Below, piece after piece: positions 35,001-46,451 of a stretch of DNA of 64,000 bases (within the stretch, counting starts at the first letter, position 1; the number at the start of each line of letters is the position of its first letter). Under the pieces are notes generated by a model. That model saw only the letters and a program-made list of their open reading frames with translations, searched no databases and was not told the origin of the DNA. The translations under genes and the position numbers were made by a program. Source of the stretch: Vitis vinifera (lineage: Eukaryota; Streptophyta; Magnoliopsida; Vitales; Vitaceae); assembly GCF_030704535.1 (NCBI RefSeq), contig NC_081807.1, forward strand, positions 5,063,001 to 5,127,000. The letters run 5' to 3'.

Positions 35001-35470
35001 GGCAGCTCCTCCAGCTCCTTAACCTCTAAAGAAGGCGAACTCAAGTGCCTCAAATCAGTGGAACCAAAAGCAACCCCGAAGTCGAAACTCTCGCCCTCCC
35101 CTCCGCGAGAAAAACCCTCATTCTCGTCCCTCTCCGATTCACCTACCACCTGTTCGACAAAACTACTCAGCGGCTTCGCCAATGGGGGCCGCCGAAATAG
35201 AGATGAATGACGGATATTAGTAGTGGGTAATGGGAAGAAAAAGGATTTCGAGTAGTTGGAGAGGGAGAGGGAGCACAGGAAGCGGTGGTGGAGAGAGGGG
35301 GAGAGGGAGCGGAGAAGAGAGAGTGAAGAAAGGACGGGTGTGCGCATGGGAAGGGAAAAAGTATAGTTAGGGTTAGGGCTCGAGGAGAAAGCGGTGGTTA
35401 TGGTGAGAGTGGAAGATGAGAGCTCTTGTGCTCTGCCGATGAGCATCCCTCTGGCTTCAGTTGAATCCAA
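32006..35470 (-). CDS. OTP51: PPR protein with LAGLIDADG domain (OTP51)
   Basis: Two exons on the minus strand: 35470-34829 and 33859-32006, donor GTAAAT, giving 831 residues; the join reads NETGFR then [11 protein letters not shown] motifs fill about residues 210-590. A LAGLIDADG-type domain follows, with the first helix motif [13 protein letters not shown] at about 620-633 and a second region [15 protein letters not shown] near 715-735. An acidic tail ends the protein. This combination and the sequence match my memory of Arabidopsis OTP51 (At2g15820), a chloroplast protein needed for splicing ycf3 intron 2. A second in-frame ATG at 35347 ([16 protein letters not shown]) begins a more typical transit peptide and may be the true start, giving 790 residues. 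The intron is 33860-34828. Confidence 0.94.
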
Positions 35471-35574
35471 GCTTCCGTCTGTCTGTATCGAGGTTTATGA
35501 GTTTATCTCATCAAAGGGCCAAATTAGAAAGGCTAGGCCTGCTGTTAGCATTCCGGCCCAAGACATCTGATAAA

Positions 35575-35602
35575 TGCGGCTTGCGGCTTGCGGCTTGCGG
35601 CC
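35575..35602. repeat. 7-bp tandem repeat, four units
   Basis: TGCGGCT repeated three times plus TGCGGCC, in the 5' flank of OTP51. Confidence 0.95.
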
Positions 35603-35702
35603 TGCTATGAGCATGACGGCCCAAATTAACCATCCCTTCCAAAATTGATGGGATTTTTGAGAAGAGTAATGTAGTCTAGCGTAGTGGAAAAAATAATTTT
35701 AA

Positions 35703-37109
35703 GAGCTCAATTGATAGTGATTTTAGCAAACGCTTTTAATATTTTTAATACTTAAAAAATTTTATCATTCAAGTGTTAAAAATGTTAAAAACACTTTTTA
35801 AAATCATTTCTGTGAAACCAAGGTTTAGTTAATCTTGATTTTGATGATAATAAAATAAGGTTTAGAACTAATAATTATATTTCAAGTGTGATTAGACAAG
35901 ACAATTTTCAAAGTCGCAATCATAAAGACAAATTAAGTCAAGGAGAAATCATGAAAAAGAAGATCACTTCAAAGATAAATGTTTTTCAAGACCCAAGCTT
36001 CATAAGATCTCTTTGTAAGGTTATTGGTGCACTAGGATTTTTAAGCATTACATTCTTTACTTATGCACCAAATCATCCAAGAGTTATTTTATTTTAAATA
36101 TTTTAAAAATTGGATGATTTCATGTTTTCAACTAAAACATTGTGTTAAATGTTTTTCAAACTTGTTTTAAAAGGTTTTAAGTTGAAAAAATGGGTTGTTG
36201 AGCCAAAAAATGGCTCAACCGATTGATCCAGATGAGGAACCTGTCGACCCCCAGCTCAATCGATCGAGGGTGCAAAAAACTTTCTCTTTCTTCCAAAACG
36301 GTTGTTCAACCGGTTGAGGTCCGGTCAAGTTCCAGTTGAGGTCCGATTGAGGCCCAACGGTCACCTGTCAAGTATTAAATGCTAACGACTAGTCAACCGG
36401 TCAACGCCTAGCTCGACCCGTCGAACCCCCAAACAGCTAGTTTGGCTTTTCTCTTCTATAAAAAGGCTCAAATCTTCATTGTTTAAAAATGTTAACCTTC
36501 CCAAACCTTTCTTGAATATATTTGAGCCTTAGAAGAGTGTTTTTTAGTGCACCATTGTTCTAAAACTTGCATATCTTTAGTGCATCTTTCAATCATAGTT
36601 TTCTTGTATCATTTGAACTTAAAGTTTTTGTACTAGGATTTTGTGAGATCATTTATTTGTAAATCTTTGAGAGGAAGTTTCTCAAGTGTGGAGTATCACT
36701 TGAGAGGTTGTTCAAGAGTGGGATATCTCTTGAGAAGTGTAAAGGGTGTTTGGAGCCAAAAGTTCAAGAGGGTGAATTGGAACCATAATCCAATTGTATT
36801 GCTTGAAGACTTGGTTTGGAAGTCTTGAATTAGTGAAACCTCGAGCTTGGAATTGAAGTTAGAGGAGAGTGGATGTAGGCCGGGTTGCGCCGAACCACTA
36901 TAAAATCTTGTGTTTGCATTCTCTCTTCCCTACTCTTTTAATTTATATGCAATTGTCTTTATATTACTTATTATATACTTGCATATAATTGTCTCTTACA
37001 TTCACATAGTTAAAATTTGCAAAAAAAGACCATCACTCTATTCATCCCTCAAGGGTGATTACCATAGGTTGGATTAGCCTAATTTTTCTAACAATTTCCA
37101 AATGTACTC
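35703..37109. mobile_element. 119-bp Tourist-like MITE split by a solo LTR
   Basis: Left part 35703-35810 and right part 37099-37109 join to a 119-bp element. Its reverse complement matches the uninterrupted 119-bp copy at 58462-58580 along the full length. Ends are inverted repeats (GAGCTCAATTGATAGTGATT and, reversed, GAGTACATTTGGAAATGATT). It is flanked by TAA at 35700-35702 and 37110-37112, the target preference of PIF/Harbinger (Tourist) elements. Confidence 0.8.
35811..37093 (+). mobile_element. Solo LTR with 5-bp target duplication
   Basis: A 1283-bp block begins TGTGAAACC and ends TTTTTCTAACA, with ATTTC directly before (35806-35810) and after (37094-37098). No coding interior or second LTR is present. 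A TATA-like TATAAAAAG lies at about 36457-36465 on the + strand, followed by a transcript-like region, so it probably points right. It has inserted near one end of the 119-bp MITE. The retrotransposon superfamily cannot be told from the LTR alone. Confidence 0.85.
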
Positions 37110-40100
37110 TAAATTCATTATAGTTTTTGTCAAATAGGAAAAAGGAAAATAAAAATTGTTATTAAAATTGTCTTTTCAAAAGATGATTTATTTCCTTTTT
37201 AAAAATAAAATACTAAAATCATGTTTTATTTATAAAATTCCTTTTTTTAAAAAAATATATAAGGGGAGAAATTGTCTCTTTTAGAGAGGATTTCTTTTTT
37301 TTTAAAAAAAATCATCTCTATATGTATTATAAAATTAATTAATTTTATTTAGTAAATTTAATATGTATAAATAATTATAATTATTGAGATATTTATCAAC
37401 AAATCTATACTACTTATAAAATTTAATATTTTCATGTTGTTAGGATTTTAATTATTTGACGTAACACAAACCATTCTTAAAATTATTATTACAAACCTAA
37501 AAGGTAATTCAAAATTTAATAATTTTCATACTCATAATCAACTTAAATGAGAATTTAGTCTTTTTGTTTTCTTAGGGTTAACAAAAGTCATTTATGAAAT
37601 TGGTATCACAAACCTAGAAGGTAATGAAAAATTTAATCTTTTCATTTGCCTCCAATTTCTATTTCATCAACTGTTTTAATAGGGATTTAATTTAAAATTT
37701 TAATTACTTGACACAACAAAATCTGTATATTCATAACTTCATTTTGATTTTATATTCAAATTCAATACTTCATTTTAATTTTATATTCAAATCCAATCTT
37801 GAAAACTGCTCTAAAAAAACTATAAAATAAAAAGTTAGAGTCTGTTTGGCTGAGTTTTTAAAAACAGTTTTTTGTTTTTTAAAATAGAAAACAGTTTTTT
37901 AAAATTCATAACACTATTTGGTTATTGTTATCTATTTTCAATTTTTAAAAACAAAGTGAAATAGAAAACAACTTCTAAAGAACAAGTAAAAATTGTTTTC
38001 AGCATTTTTAAAAACAATAAAAAAAACAAAAAACAAATACACTCTATTATTTATCTTCTACATAAAACTTATATTTTTCAATTTTTTTTTCTTCAGGCAA
38101 ATTAACTCCAAATTAAACAGGACTTGATGCGTTGAATTTGTTAATAAGACTATTAATTTTTAAAAATAATTAAAAACTTAAATAATAAACTCATTAATAC
38201 CATAAATTTATGAATATAATAAAATATAATTTTGCTAACATATAAATTAGTATATTTTCTACTACAAATATAATTTATGATTTTATTATCATATTGATAT
38301 TTATGTTTTACTAAAAACTATATATTTTTTAATTTATTTGTAATTACAAAGTTATTTTCATTTTCAATAAGGCTTCAATTAAATTTAATTAATTAATATT
38401 ATATAAATTGAATTTAAAATGTTTTTGCAAAATCAAAATAATTTTAAAAAACAATTTATCTGAACAAACCTTTTTGTTTTTTATTTTTAAAATCCTTTAT
38501 AAAAATAACTTACCAAATATCCTTGATTTTATAAAACATTAAAAAACTTATTTTGATTATTTAACTTAAAAAAAAAAAGTTTCTCAAAAAAGCATAGGAA
38601 AACATGATAAAACAAAAAATTTTAAAAATAATAATTAAAGTACTTATTTGACTTGTATTAAAAATAAATATTAAAATCATTTTTATCTTATAGAAATTTT
38701 TGTTTCACTACAATAAAAAAAAAATTGTTTCATAATTAAAAATATATATTTATCTTTAACTCATATTTAATTGTAAATTTAATTTTTATTTTTAATAAGA
38801 CTTAACTTGAATTTGATTTCATATTATTATAAATTAAATTTATAAACTTTTTATAAAATAAAAGTGATACATTGTCTTTAAAAACAATACAAATTCTTTC
38901 ATTCAAATAAGCTTCTTTTTTAAAAAAAATAAATAAATTATTTTTTAAAACATCTTGCCAAACACTCTAATTTTAAAAAAATTATAAAAAAACTATTTTT
39001 TGTTCTTTATTTTAAAAACAAAATTTAAAAAGTACTACCAAATGGCCCTTAATATTTGTGGGAAACCTATCAAACTAGACATTCATTTTTAACATCAATA
39101 CAATGTTTATTAGTTTGATTATAGTAGTGGATCATTGCAAAATGTTTTTCGATTTTGGAAACAATTAAGGTTTGTTTGGAACTCTTCCATAAATCATGTT
39201 TTTTTTTCTTAATAATAAATTTGAAGTATTTTAAATTATATTTGAGAATGTTTTGGAAAATTAAATAAAATATATTCAATACTTATATTTATTATTAATT
39301 TTTTCTTCTTATCCTAACTTATCTTTCATTTTTTCAAAGAAATAAATTATCTTTTTTTTTAAAAAAAAAATCACATAAAACTTTTTACTTTTTATAACCG
39401 TAATAGTGATTTCCATTCATTTCGAGATATTTAAATTTTTTGAACTTTTATATTTAATTAAATAACAATGAATTAATAATAACACTTATTATACTATAGA
39501 TAATTATTGAATAAAAAGTTTTATCACTCATTTATATTATTTATTTAAACAAATTTAAATTTATTAAGAAAATTACTACATTTTTTTAAAAATATTAAGA
39601 TTTTGATATAAAATTTACAAAAATGATAAAAAAATTTATATCGAGATTTTAATTCTTTTGATTTTTAAAATTTTTTTAGAATAAAACTTATTTTTTATTT
39701 ATATATTTTTCGTTTGATTGAATAATTTAATATATTATATATTTTTCTTTGATATGAAATTATTTAATTTAATTTGGATTCTATTTTCTGATATGAAATT
39801 ATTTAATTTAATATGGTTCTATTTTCTATCTTTACAAAGAAAAAAATAATAATAAGTTATACAAAATATATAATGGTTTTTAAAAACAAATTAAAAAAAT
39901 AATTTTTAACAACATATGATTTTTTCATAAGAGTTTTTAAATACAACATAAATTTTTTATTTTATTTTCTTTAAAAGAAAGTGTATCCAATCATTATTAT
40001 TTTTATTTACTTTTCACTTTTTTCATTCAAAAAATGTCTTAAAAGTTCTAAATTTCATTATATTTAAAACCACATTATTATAATCAATGTTATAAAAATT

Positions 40101-41785
40101 TATCATTAAAAGTTTGAAAACTTTTCAAATTTCTTGTAACTATTTCATTTTTCATATTTAAAGTTTGAAATTTTTTATTTATTTTGTCATTTTCTATTTT
40201 TTTTTTCAAATTTTTTCTTTTCAACTCTTTTGAGTATGATATCCGTTCTTTTTTTTCTTTTTAAGATGTTTTTTTTTTGTTTAATCCACAAATTTCTTTC
40301 ACAAATTAATTCATTTTTGTTTTGATTTTTATGAAAAAAAGCTCTCATATAAAAAAGAAGAAAAAGTATTTAAACTATATATAAAATAATTAACTCAAAA
40401 AAATTTACAAATTTAGTCTAAAAGAAATAAATAATGGGTTTAAATTAAGATTGATAAATATTATGGTCAAGGACTAAGGTAGAATAATTTTTTTAATATA
40501 AGAAAATTGGTTAAAAAAATAATTTTATTATCATAAAATTTGGTGTAAAAAAGTGTGAACTTATTTATATTTAATCCCATTTATTTATTTATTTTTAATT
40601 TGGTTTCATGTTTAATTCAATTATTTGATTTTTAATTTCTACTTTATTTTTATATAAGTCTTTAAATAATAAATTCACGTATTAATTTTTTATTAGACTT
40701 TTTTTTTTTCATATTCTTTCACGTGCTTTGATACGTGTACACTTAGTTTATAAAAATATAAATTATGTTTAACATTCCATATTTAAAATTTTTATGTTAA
40801 ATTAGATATTGATTTAAAGAATATTTTGTTCTTTATCTTCAATTTTTCTTTAAATTAATTCAATTAATTACAACTAATAAAACTAATTTAGTTTTATATT
40901 GTTTTTTTATTTATAAGATAAATAATATTTATATATTGTTTTTTTGTTTTTTTCACTTTGGAATTAAAAAAAAAACTATTATCAATTTTATATGAAAAAT
41001 TAGTTTATAAAAAACAAATTTATTAAATAATATTTACAAAATGAATACTTTTTTTATTTTCAAAATGAATATATATAATTTTGAAGAGATATTTATGCTC
41101 TAATATTCTTTTTATTTAACAAATCGTTTTTAAAGAGATAATTTCAATATATATATATATTTTAAGAAAATCGTTTCTTGAAAAAACATTTTTCTTCTTT
41201 TAAAAAAGAAATTTTAGAAATAATATATTGAAAAAGATAATTTTAATATAATTTAAAAAAAAAAAATGAAATAAGTCATTTTTTGAAGAGATGATTTTAA
41301 AAATTTTTATTTTTTCCACTATAATAATTTAAAAATTATTTTTTTAAACTACTATATTATTGTCAAAAATCTAAAATTGTTGAGTATGATCCCCTTTAAT
41401 GAATTTTATTTTTTTATTTTTAAAATTTCTTAAATGAAATATTTATAAAAAAATCTTGTTGGAAAGGGAATTTAAAAAATATATCATAATTAAATTTGAA
41501 AAATTAGTTTTTCCTCGCTTCTTTTTAAACGTTCTTAAATAATTTAGCAAAGAAATTAGAGTGTCCTGCCCAGGATTTTTTATTTTATTTATTATTTTTT
41601 TTTTTAAGCAATTGAAATAAAATGGGCCAGAACCCCAATTGACTGAGGGCAGTGGAGAGAGTCAGTAGGGATTACCCTTTTCCCATCAATCCAAATTTCA
41701 AATTTACAATTCTCAGACTTGCCCTAACAATTAGGTTTCTCAATTCTCGCATAATCATCAGCAGCTGAAGATCCAATTTGCAGCC
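37110..41785. other. AT-rich gene-free region
   Basis: About 4.7 kb of strongly A/T-rich sequence with no coding signal. 37480-37540 and 37590-37650 share a loose direct repeat (CACAAACC-TAGAAGGTAAT). It contains the probable TIR element 37840-39050. The end, from about 41640, is the ZOP1 5' flank. Confidence 0.6.
37840..39050. mobile_element. Probable AT-rich TIR (hAT-like) element
   Basis: Left edge GTCTGTTTGGCTGAG and right edge, reversed, GGGCCATTTGGTAGTAC are imperfect inverted ends of a kind common in plant MITEs, with AAAACAGTTTTTT-type arms inside. No target duplication is clear, so limits and class are tentative. Confidence 0.4.
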
Positions 41786-44700
41786 ATGACTGAGGTACTG
41801 TCCATCCCTCTTTCTTTCTCTGTTTGAAACGCTGTGTTTGGTTCTCGGAAGAGTTGAGAGAAATCAAGCAAAATGCTTCAAATTGATCGCGCAAGGAATC
41901 CGTTTTTGAGCATTTTATTTTCTCCATTTCTTTCTACAAACCAAACCAGTCCTTACACAATCAACCGAAAAAAGAGGGTTTTGTTTGTTTGTTTGTTTGT
42001 TTTTGTTTATCTTCAAAGATCACGGCTTGTTTGTTTATTGTACTTTGATATGCGTGCGGGTTGTCTACAAGCAACTCAAACTTAATACGAAATACCCAGA
42101 TAATTGGTTCATCCGCGGATTTGCTTTATAGTAATGTGAAGAACTTGGTGCCCTTCATGTATCTGCAATTCTATTTCTTTTCCATGATCATTAAGGCTAT
42201 GTTTGGTTCCGGGAAAAAAAATAATAATAAGAAAATGCTTGATATTATTGCGAAAATACCATAGAAAATAAAACATAATTAAAATTAGTTAGACATTAAT
42301 GTATTTTTAAATTATTTAACTTTTAACTGAAACGAATTCAAGCCGAGCATGAAAATAATTTATTGATTTTAAATATATATTTTTTTCGTATGTTTCTTCT
42401 TTTCCTCTCTATTTTCTTTACCTCACATTTTCCCATAAATTTTCTTGGAACCAAACATAGTCTAAATGACCAAATTGCGGTAGTGAAAAGGGTGAATTGG
42501 AGAGTCTTAATAGTAGTCTCCATTCATTGAATGCATTTGAAGAGGTTAATTGTGTGTCCATTCATCATATGCATTTTTAAGAGGTTGATTTGAAGAGTGT
42601 AAAACATTGATTTAGCGCTTTTGACATGTTCTGTTTTCTTTTTAGCAGTGGGTGTATGGACTGTTTTGAATATTTGTCAATCCATCTTCATGTTGGCAAG
42701 TTGTTTTAGCATTCAGGCCTGTATAACATGAATCATGCTTGCATTCCTTCTCTGAGATTTTCTAAAGTTTTAGAATTGTTTGATATTTTCCAGTATTAAC
42801 TAGTTTCTTGTGATGCTGAGCATGTACTAATTGGAAGTAGGGTCAATTTTTTCATTTCATATTTAATTTATTTTTTCCTTTATTCAATTCTCATGATATC
42901 CATGTCTATTCCAATTATTTATTTATTTCTATGTTTGTTTGTGGTGGGGAGTTCCTGATATGTTACCATTAACAGCCTAGAATTTAATTGAATGAAGAAC
43001 TTGCTAATGAAGTTATGATTTTATTGTTTGTGTATGTCTTATTTATTTAACATTTCTCCTGTTTACAGTACTGGGTTAGCCTGATTTTATTGTTTGTGTA
43101 TGTCTTATTTATTTAACATTTCTCCTGTTTACAGTACTGGGTTAGCCAGGGTAACAAATGGTGTGACTTCTGCAAAATCTATATAGCCAACAATCCTTCT
43201 AGCATTAGAAACCATGAACTTGGTCAACGCCACAAGGATAGTGTTGCCAAGAGGCTTGCATCTATGAGAAAAGAGAATGCTGCTAAGGAGAAGGAACAAA
43301 AGGAAGCAGCCCATGCCCTTGAACAGATTGAATCAGTAAGTATATCTGAAAGCACTCTGCCTTTAACCCACGGTATGAAAAATGAATCTACTCTCACATT
43401 GGTGACTGTGGTTGCCATGGAAATGCAACAAGAACAATAACTCTGCAAATTTTGATTTCAAAATGACTTAATTTTGATATTGTTTCTCTAGATGTTGAAT
43501 ATGGTTATTTGACATTATATTTGAGACTTGGCACATTGAAGTTTGCACTTTAGGTTGTCCTCATCTGTTTGCTGAGTGAGAATCATAAGAGTGTTACTAA
43601 TTTTAGTTCATAAAAGCAGCCTATTCTGGCTGCCAGTCTTGTATGATGAACCCATTAGGACTGTTTTTACTCACTGCATCTGCTTGCACTTCCTATCCAA
43701 AAAATGAAACAAAATAAAATAAAGGAAATCTATTTTGGAGCACTGTTTGTGTGACATGCATGTAAAATGTCGTGATGGTGGCTGGGGTGGTATACATTCA
43801 CGATGGTGGTGGTGGTGCAATAGTCATTTAATAATATATAGGTGGTATTGATTAGATTTTTTTTCTAAAGTGGATTACAGTTCCAAAGCAAAAAATACTG
43901 ATCAAAACAATAATGATAAAATATATATATATATATATATAGGGAAGAAATAGGCATATGAAGAAGCCTTGTCTTTCACATTAAACGTTAAACAAAAGGT
44001 ATGGATTTGTTTGTCTATCTTTCATTCAAGTGTGGATGTTACAGTACCTAAGAAAATATGCAGTGTAAAACTTGATTGCAAAAGAAAATCATGTTATATA
44101 GCATAATCTGAAAATATTTCCAAAGTGCAACCTGATCAGTGGTTTGGATAATGTAGATGAGAGTGTAAGTGGCCAATAATTTGGTTAGACAGGTTTGTCC
44201 ATTTCTGAATAAGTTCTGCTGTTTGGTTTGGGGACTTGAAGTAGATTCATGTTAATTTCATTAACAGTGCTATTTTTATTCATTGAAAAAAATGCCAGAA
44301 ATCATCCAAAGTAAGCACATTTACACACTTGCTCATGTGAACTCTCACCTACTTCACTTTGCTGCTTCAGGAAATAATTATTTTTCTATTTGAACATTAC
44401 TAGAATTTGATATTACTGTGGTTGTAGTACAGCCAGTACATGATTTATATCAGAGATACTGACATACAAACATACAGGGACAAACACATTTTTCTTTATG
44501 CTTACTGTTTTTGTTTCTTTCCAATTGTCTGCCAGAAAGCTAAGCGTAGCTATCAGAAGGATATAGCAACTTTCCGGGAGGCCAGAGAGTCAAATGCCAA
44601 TGCATTAGCTCAAGAGGATGATTCAAGTACTGCTAACGGTTTGTTTCCAAACTAGTCTTGATAAAAGATTTGGTAATAAGCAACACTTCATGCACATTGC

Positions 44701-46451
44701 TGGGAGCACTGCTCGATGGACTCACTAAGAATCCCATGCTAACAGATATCCAGTGACTGACTGATCTGTCGCATTCTTTGGTGTGATGTAAAAAAAGGTC
44801 CATATTTTGAAGTGGATAGTTGGAATCATCGTTGATCAGGTTGTATGGTCCTGGGTGTCTTATAGGTGGGGTATACAACAGTTGAATGAACCAAGCTGCT
44901 CATAAATAAAGCTTGACTTAAGTGGCCTTTGTTTTTCTATATGAAATCTGAATAGGCCTAAATTAAACCGTACAAAAATATCAGAATAAACAGGGTCTTA
45001 TTTTGTTCTGCAGATGGTTTGGGCCTGTTCAAATTAGTCAAACTCAAGCTTAAGTTTCAAGCTTGCAACCAGAGGATCAACTTCTGACATGATCCTGTAA
45101 TTTATCCAAAGAGCATTTTTGAAAAAAAGGTTGACAACATATCAATCCAGCAAGGCATTTGAGTAGCATCTGGATAGTGTAGCCGTGTTGGATTGTTAGG
45201 CAGAAACAAATTTTTCATGATGTTGGGCTAACTAAAAAGCAGTTTTTATTTTATTTATTTATTATCATAAACGAACCAATTCATTGATGTGAGTACAAAT
45301 GAAATATGAGAAATGCTTCCAAAATTTACAAATTCTCATCAAAAGAAGGAATAAGAGAACTTCTCCAATAGAATTAAGAGGACAGTTATACACCACAAGA
45401 AATAGACAGAACTAAAAAGCACTGTTAAGTTTCTGAACAAGCTTGAGCTCAATGGAACATATGCAAAACAAGCACAAAGATCCATACACAGCCAAGATGA
45501 GTTTTAGGAACTAGTACTGAGGTTGCCTTAGATTTTTTGCAGTCCTTACAAATTTTGTTTTGATTATCACTTCTTGGGTGGGTAGGCCATACTTCTAATG
45601 TACTAAACTGCTGTTTGGGGAGGCAGAAAATCCAGCCATTAGCTGTACTATGGCTGGGAACTATGCAAACATGAGCACTGGAATAACCACTTCCATTCTA
45701 TAGGTTTGAGCTTTTCCCCAACTCATATGCTTGTAAAAAATCTTCTGGACAGTATTCTTGTACTTACCATGTTTCTGTTGCAAATATGATTGTGGTACTG
45801 TTCAAGCTAATACACTTCTCAATGATGGTAGATTGGGAGCATGACAGCGCTTCAGGCTATTACTACAGTCGAAGTAATGGCATCTACTATGATCCAAATT
45901 CTGGCTTTTACTATTCTGATGCAATAGGTATTGAGTTGAACTATTGAATTTTCTTATTGTTCTTTTGATTCTTTCTTCCCTAAAATATCATCTTTGTTCA
46001 TATGATGTAAGGGTATATTTACTTGTGTTAAATACTTATCTAAAAAAATAATATATATATATATTTACTTGTGTTGAATGTTACAGGCAAGTGGGTGACA
46101 CAGGAAGAGGCATTTGCCACATCTCAAGCTTCTTCAGATTCCAAACAAAAAGGACCTGTGCTGAAAAGTCCATTCTCAGTTTCAGAGGGAACTCAAGACA
46201 GAGAAAACAAGAGTGCTGCTAAACATCAAAATGGGCCTCCACCTGGTCCTGTTGTTTCAGCATCTTTAAACCCCAGGAGATCTTCCAAATGTGCTCCATC
46301 ATCAGTGGCTATTAACAAGAGGAAGAGGCAAGATGAGAAGCCAAAGGCTGTATCTAAAGAGGAAGCAGCTGCACTTAAAGCAAGGGAGGCTGCAAAGAAG
46401 AGAGTTGAAGAGAGGGAGAAATCATTGCTTGGCCTTTATGGGTCCCGTTAA
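41786..46451 (+). CDS. ZOP1: Zinc finger and OCRE domain protein, pre-mRNA splicing (ZOP1)
   Basis: Five coding exons: 41786-41794 (only MTE), 43135-43335, 44536-44638, 45832-45927 and 46087-46451, giving 257 residues. Residues 4-36 form a U1-type C2H2 zinc finger (Cys13, Cys16, His30, His36). A charged coiled coil follows (about 40-70). Residues 105-146 are an OCRE repeat rich in Tyr (SASGYYYSRSNGIYYD). The tail is basic (KRKRQDEKPK, then AREAAKKRVEEREKSLLGLYGSR). All this matches Arabidopsis ZOP1 (At1g49590), a nucleic-acid-binding nuclear protein acting in pre-mRNA splicing and RNA-directed DNA methylation. Exon 2's acceptor lies in a 66-bp tandem duplication; only the second copy keeps the frame open. 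Confidence 0.93.
42195..42462. mobile_element. Tourist-like MITE in ZOP1 intron 1
   Basis: 268-bp element with terminal inverted repeats GGCTATGTTTGGTTCC and, reversed, GACTATGTTTGGTTCC. It is flanked by TAA at 42192-42194 and 42463-42465. The TAA duplication and size fit PIF/Harbinger-derived MITEs. It has no coding capacity. Confidence 0.88.
43016..43147 (+). repeat. Perfect 66-bp tandem duplication across a splice acceptor
   Basis: 43016-43081 and 43082-43147 are identical. Each unit contains the pyrimidine-rich end of ZOP1 intron 1, the CAG acceptor and the first 13 bases of exon 2. The functional exon start is 43135; the duplicate acceptor gives an alternative start at 43069. Confidence 0.95.
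43919..43942. repeat. (AT)n microsatellite
   Basis: Run of about ten AT units in ZOP1 intron 2. Confidence 0.9.
45245..45420 (-). mobile_element. Possible LINE 3' fragment in ZOP1 intron 3
   Basis: T-rich start followed by ATTATCATAAACGAACC and TTCATTGATG resembles the reversed LINE 3' junction also seen at 7365-7510. Diverged, no target duplication. Confidence 0.35.
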
